Positions 60,933 through 64,000 of a DNA stretch of 64,000 nucleotides are shown one piece after another (position 1 is the first letter of the stretch; each line of letters starts with the position of its first letter). A program made the translations under genes and the position numbers. The stretch spans positions 1,993,001-2,057,000 of the forward strand of contig JBAJFE010000011.1 of the NCBI GenBank assembly GCA_037903355.1. Reading direction: 5' to 3'. Source of the DNA: Trichuris trichiura. Taxonomy: Eukaryota; Nematoda; Enoplea; Trichinellida; Trichuridae. The notes under the pieces were generated by a model, which did no database searches, was not told the DNA's origin, and worked only from the letters and a program-made list of their open reading frames with translations.

Positions 60933-63900
60933 CTAGGTGAATGAGGAGAGCGTGATGAACGCCTCCTTGTCACCGTTCTTCTTGTAGTTGTACCGCCTTT
61001 CTGAAGTGAGCGGAACATGCAGTTTTACAATATCATCGCCGTGAAAACATCTCGGAAAGAAAATAAGTACAAGACATTTTGATTAAAGCCAGATAGCTGT
61101 CTCAAGGAAATGACTATGCCATGAAATCGCGACTAATAATAGAATAGCAAATTTTGGAAAAACGACTTAAGTAAACCTCTTCGACAAAAGCACAACTGTA
61201 TAAGAAATAAAACAGCTCTCAAGCTCTGCTGTGTTCATCAATCCTACGCAAGCTTCTCTTCAACTATGCTAACAATAAAACAACTTTTGGGCTAACCATG
61301 ACTACAGATACTTCACATTCGTATGTTCCAGTTCTCGCAACAAACGCGAACGCGGAAATGATACCACTCCTTATAAAACTGCAATACTGTACGCTCGTTC
61401 TTAAACTGACCACACAGATACCCTTAAAACGCTACATCGATGCTCCGCGCCAAAATTTAACTGTCAGAAATCAACAATCAATCCTAACAGGCCTACCGTA
61501 CGAAATTTCCACAAGCTCAGCAATGCACCAAAGACAGCAGCACATATGCAAACCGGTACAACACTGAGATAAATGTTAACTAAAACAATGGATACGAATT
61601 GTACAAAAGCTGGACAACACAAACGCAGAATTCTTACAATTGCAAAATTCGCCAACGTAACCGGTATGACACGTACACTTAATCTTTGTCTTACTAACAT
61701 TATGACACACTCCGTGGTAACCACAGCTGTCAGCCTTGCAATACACGTATGCTGCAAGCAACATGTCACAAAGTTCAACAAACTTCAAAAAGACAACAGA
61801 AACACCATATTCGCAGCGGCGACCAGCATAGGGCGTTTGGCAATGACATCTATACGTACTGAGGGCAGTAACGTTCTGACATACACCATGCGACCAGCAA
61901 GTGTCCTCCTCGCAATATTGCACTTCTTAAAAGTAAATAAAAGACGTAAAAACTTTATCAAAAATGGGTAACAAAGGTCATGAAGCTTTAGAATGGACAT
62001 CTAATAACCGACAGAGTAGATAAACCAGAAGAGAATTATTCCGCTCACCATATTCGCAATGGACTCCAGTGTAGCCCCCAATACATTCACAAACATAACC
62101 TCCCTGTGATTTCTTGCATACGCCACCGTTTTCACACTTCTGCGCTTTGTCACAAGTTTGGTAAGCTAACCAAAAATAATAAATCTATTAGCCAGGCGTA
62201 GCATGCCAATGTACAGCGACTTCATCCTCTTCATGGGATAAAAGATTTGCTATATGTACTGAAAGCCAAATCTCATTCAAGAAACAAAAAGTCCACGCTT
62301 CAGCTTTGTACGGAAAAATTAAAGACTTAAGGAGTACACCCGCTCACGTTGTCATCGTCTTTGCAGTACACGAAAACCAAAAGCGCCGTTTGGCACGCCT
62401 TACCGACTTAAAACCAATTATAACAACTTAGCTATCCCAAAACGCAAACGCGCGTTCAACCTAATAAGCAGGAGACAAAGTGCGCACGGTAGTAGGAAAA
62501 GCTTCAAAATCACTTTCCCGTAATGCTTACTAGTAAAATTAAACAGAATTGCATTATATAGGACAACAATAGTGTCAGAAGAAATAGAAGCCTCAAATGT
62601 AAAACATACATTGCTCGCATTGGAACCCCTTGAAGCCAGGCTTGCAATCGCAGAAGTAGTAATGCCCATCGCTTGAACACGTGCCACCATTCTTGCATGG
62701 TTTGCTAAGGCAGTTAAGCGGTGCTGAAACGTAAATATTCAAAAGAACACTACAATACCCCGACTAAACAGCAAGGTGAATAAAATATCGAGTGAAATCT
62801 TTCTACAAATGTCACTTAGGCTCATCTCTTAACAGGCAAAAAACATAGCCAAAATGAATGCATTCATAATAACGGGTCGCTTTACGTTATCTATTGAGGC
62901 ATATAATATTGCAAGCTGAACAGTTTTACACTAGAAGATTTTATAAAATAGTAACGTTAGTTTTAATGTTTGTAGCAGGCATGTTGTCACACAGTGCAAA
63001 TAAGCTATTAGAAATTCCTCACAATCAAGACAAAAAGGAACATCCACTGGTTCAATTTACATATTTGACCTGTCTAACTAAGTTAAATACGTAAACAATA
63101 CAACTAAGACTACGTCAGATCGCTGCAATTTTCTTGTCTCATATAGCTCTGCTCACGAAAAACTATTTGATTTTGTACTCAACAGTTGAACAAACGCGCA
63201 GAAGAACAAAGTATACTACTAACTTTTATGGCAAAAGATTCCGTCGTATCCCTCTGCGCACTGGCATTTAAAATGCCCTTTTTCGTCAACCACTCTTCTA
63301 CCTCCCGGTTTTGAGCAGTTGTGTTTTACCAAACTGATATTCGTTCCATAAATATAGTTGGTACACTCTTCCTGTTCCGATGACAGATTAATTTCAGTTT
63401 CGACGCAACATTGAGTTCTATTTTCGAATGAACAATGCACCGGCGGTAACTGATTGCTCGGTTGTGTAAAAGGTGCTATACGCATTCGCGACGATGGTTT
63501 GCACGTACTACTCCAACTTGTCCATTGTGTATAATTATTTCTGCAGGTGCAATTGCATGTTGAACCATAATCGAATCTGCAACGCTGATACTTTTCTCTA
63601 TCGGGAGGAGCTTTGGTGTAATAATAAGAAACACAGCGATTCAAGGCATGGTTAAAGTTGCAACCAAATGTACGGTTCCTCTCGCAGGGGTATGTCCCTT
63701 CATGACCGCAGGTAACAAGCGTATAATTAAAACCGGTGCAGTAATTTGCGTCAGTAAGATACAAATTTTTGTAATCCTTTTTAAGAAGTAGGCAAACGTA
63801 ATGTTTCTCAACGTTTTGGAGGAAGAAATTCGCACGAAAGCTACTGCAATCCCGCTTGTAAAACATGATATGTTGAGCCGCCAGACGACTCGCCTTACAC

Positions 63901-64000
63901 GCATTATATGCCTTTGGACTTTCTCCTTGAATAATTTTAGAACGATTGGATCTGCTGGCAACGCACGGAGAGTCAGATTCAGTACATATAAGAGCAAGTC
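60933..64000 (-). CDS. EGF-repeat single-pass membrane protein (5' end beyond the window)
   Basis: Seven exons, the first cut by the window edge: 64000-63224, 62723-62610, 62165-62049, 61925-61806, 61751-61638, 61579-61502, 61000-60933. The first exon holds a cysteine-rich segment that may be a PAN/apple domain ([20 protein letters not shown]), a thrombospondin-1-like element ([18 protein letters not shown]), several N-glycosylation sequons and an EGF-like C-terminus ([14 protein letters not shown]). Each of the next four exons encodes exactly one EGF domain ([41 protein letters not shown]) and is phase 1-1. Exon 6 is a transmembrane helix ([20 protein letters not shown]). Exon 7 gives a short basic tail ([18 protein letters not shown]) and a stop. 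A type I surface protein, perhaps a receptor or adhesion molecule; no specific family recognised. Confidence 0.85.

Overview
The window looks like nuclear DNA of a nematode. Evidence: intron-rich genes with short GT-AG introns (mostly 40-130 nt), metazoan-only proteins (TLF, STUB1, SPIN90, KDM5, DNAJB9), a secreted protein resembling the nematode CX module, and large gene-poor AT-rich spacers. I cannot name the species; a clade I worm is a guess. No bacterial operons, CRISPR arrays, IS elements or convincing tRNA/rRNA genes were seen. Gene models were built by hand. For the main genes the exon lengths sum to a multiple of three and every junction keeps the reading frame.

Layout. 0.2-2.0 kb: Pol I factor TAF1C-like (+). 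2.5-4.4 kb: two cysteine-rich ORFs with ADAM-type cysteine motifs, one a type II membrane protein (-). 5.2-14.0 kb: SWI/SNF ATPase BRG1/Brahma, 23 exons (-), with a trinucleotide microsatellite and a 131-bp near-perfect palindrome in its introns. 14.5-15.5 kb: ER co-chaperone DNAJB9/ERdj4 (+). 15.7-17.3 kb: SPIN90/NCKIPSD C-terminal-domain protein (-). 18.8-19.6 kb: TBP-like factor TLF (+). 22.1-23.9 kb: triokinase/dihydroxyacetone kinase (-). 25.3-27.2 kb: Asteroid/ASTE1 nuclease-like (+). 28.2-29.0 kb: E3 ligase CHIP/STUB1 (+). 29.3-29.7 kb: CX-module-like secreted protein (-). 31.7-35.5 kb: membrane-anchored coiled-coil protein (-).

38.1-47.8 kb: a gene-poor region with three related secreted proteins, all on +, built from two cysteine modules on separate phase-1 exons. 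This is the most novel-looking system here. 49.1-54.8 kb: histone H3K4 demethylase KDM5 (+), with Arg in place of the usual 2-oxoglutarate-contacting Lys. 56.1-59.3 kb: DNA ligase I (-), 15 exons with an N-terminal PIP box. 60.9-64.0 kb: EGF-repeat single-pass membrane protein (-), truncated at its 5' end by the window edge.

The genes do not form an operon. Several are basic nuclear regulators (BRG1, KDM5, TLF, TAF1C, LIG1) and some are divergent pairs sharing short promoters (BRG1/DNAJB9).
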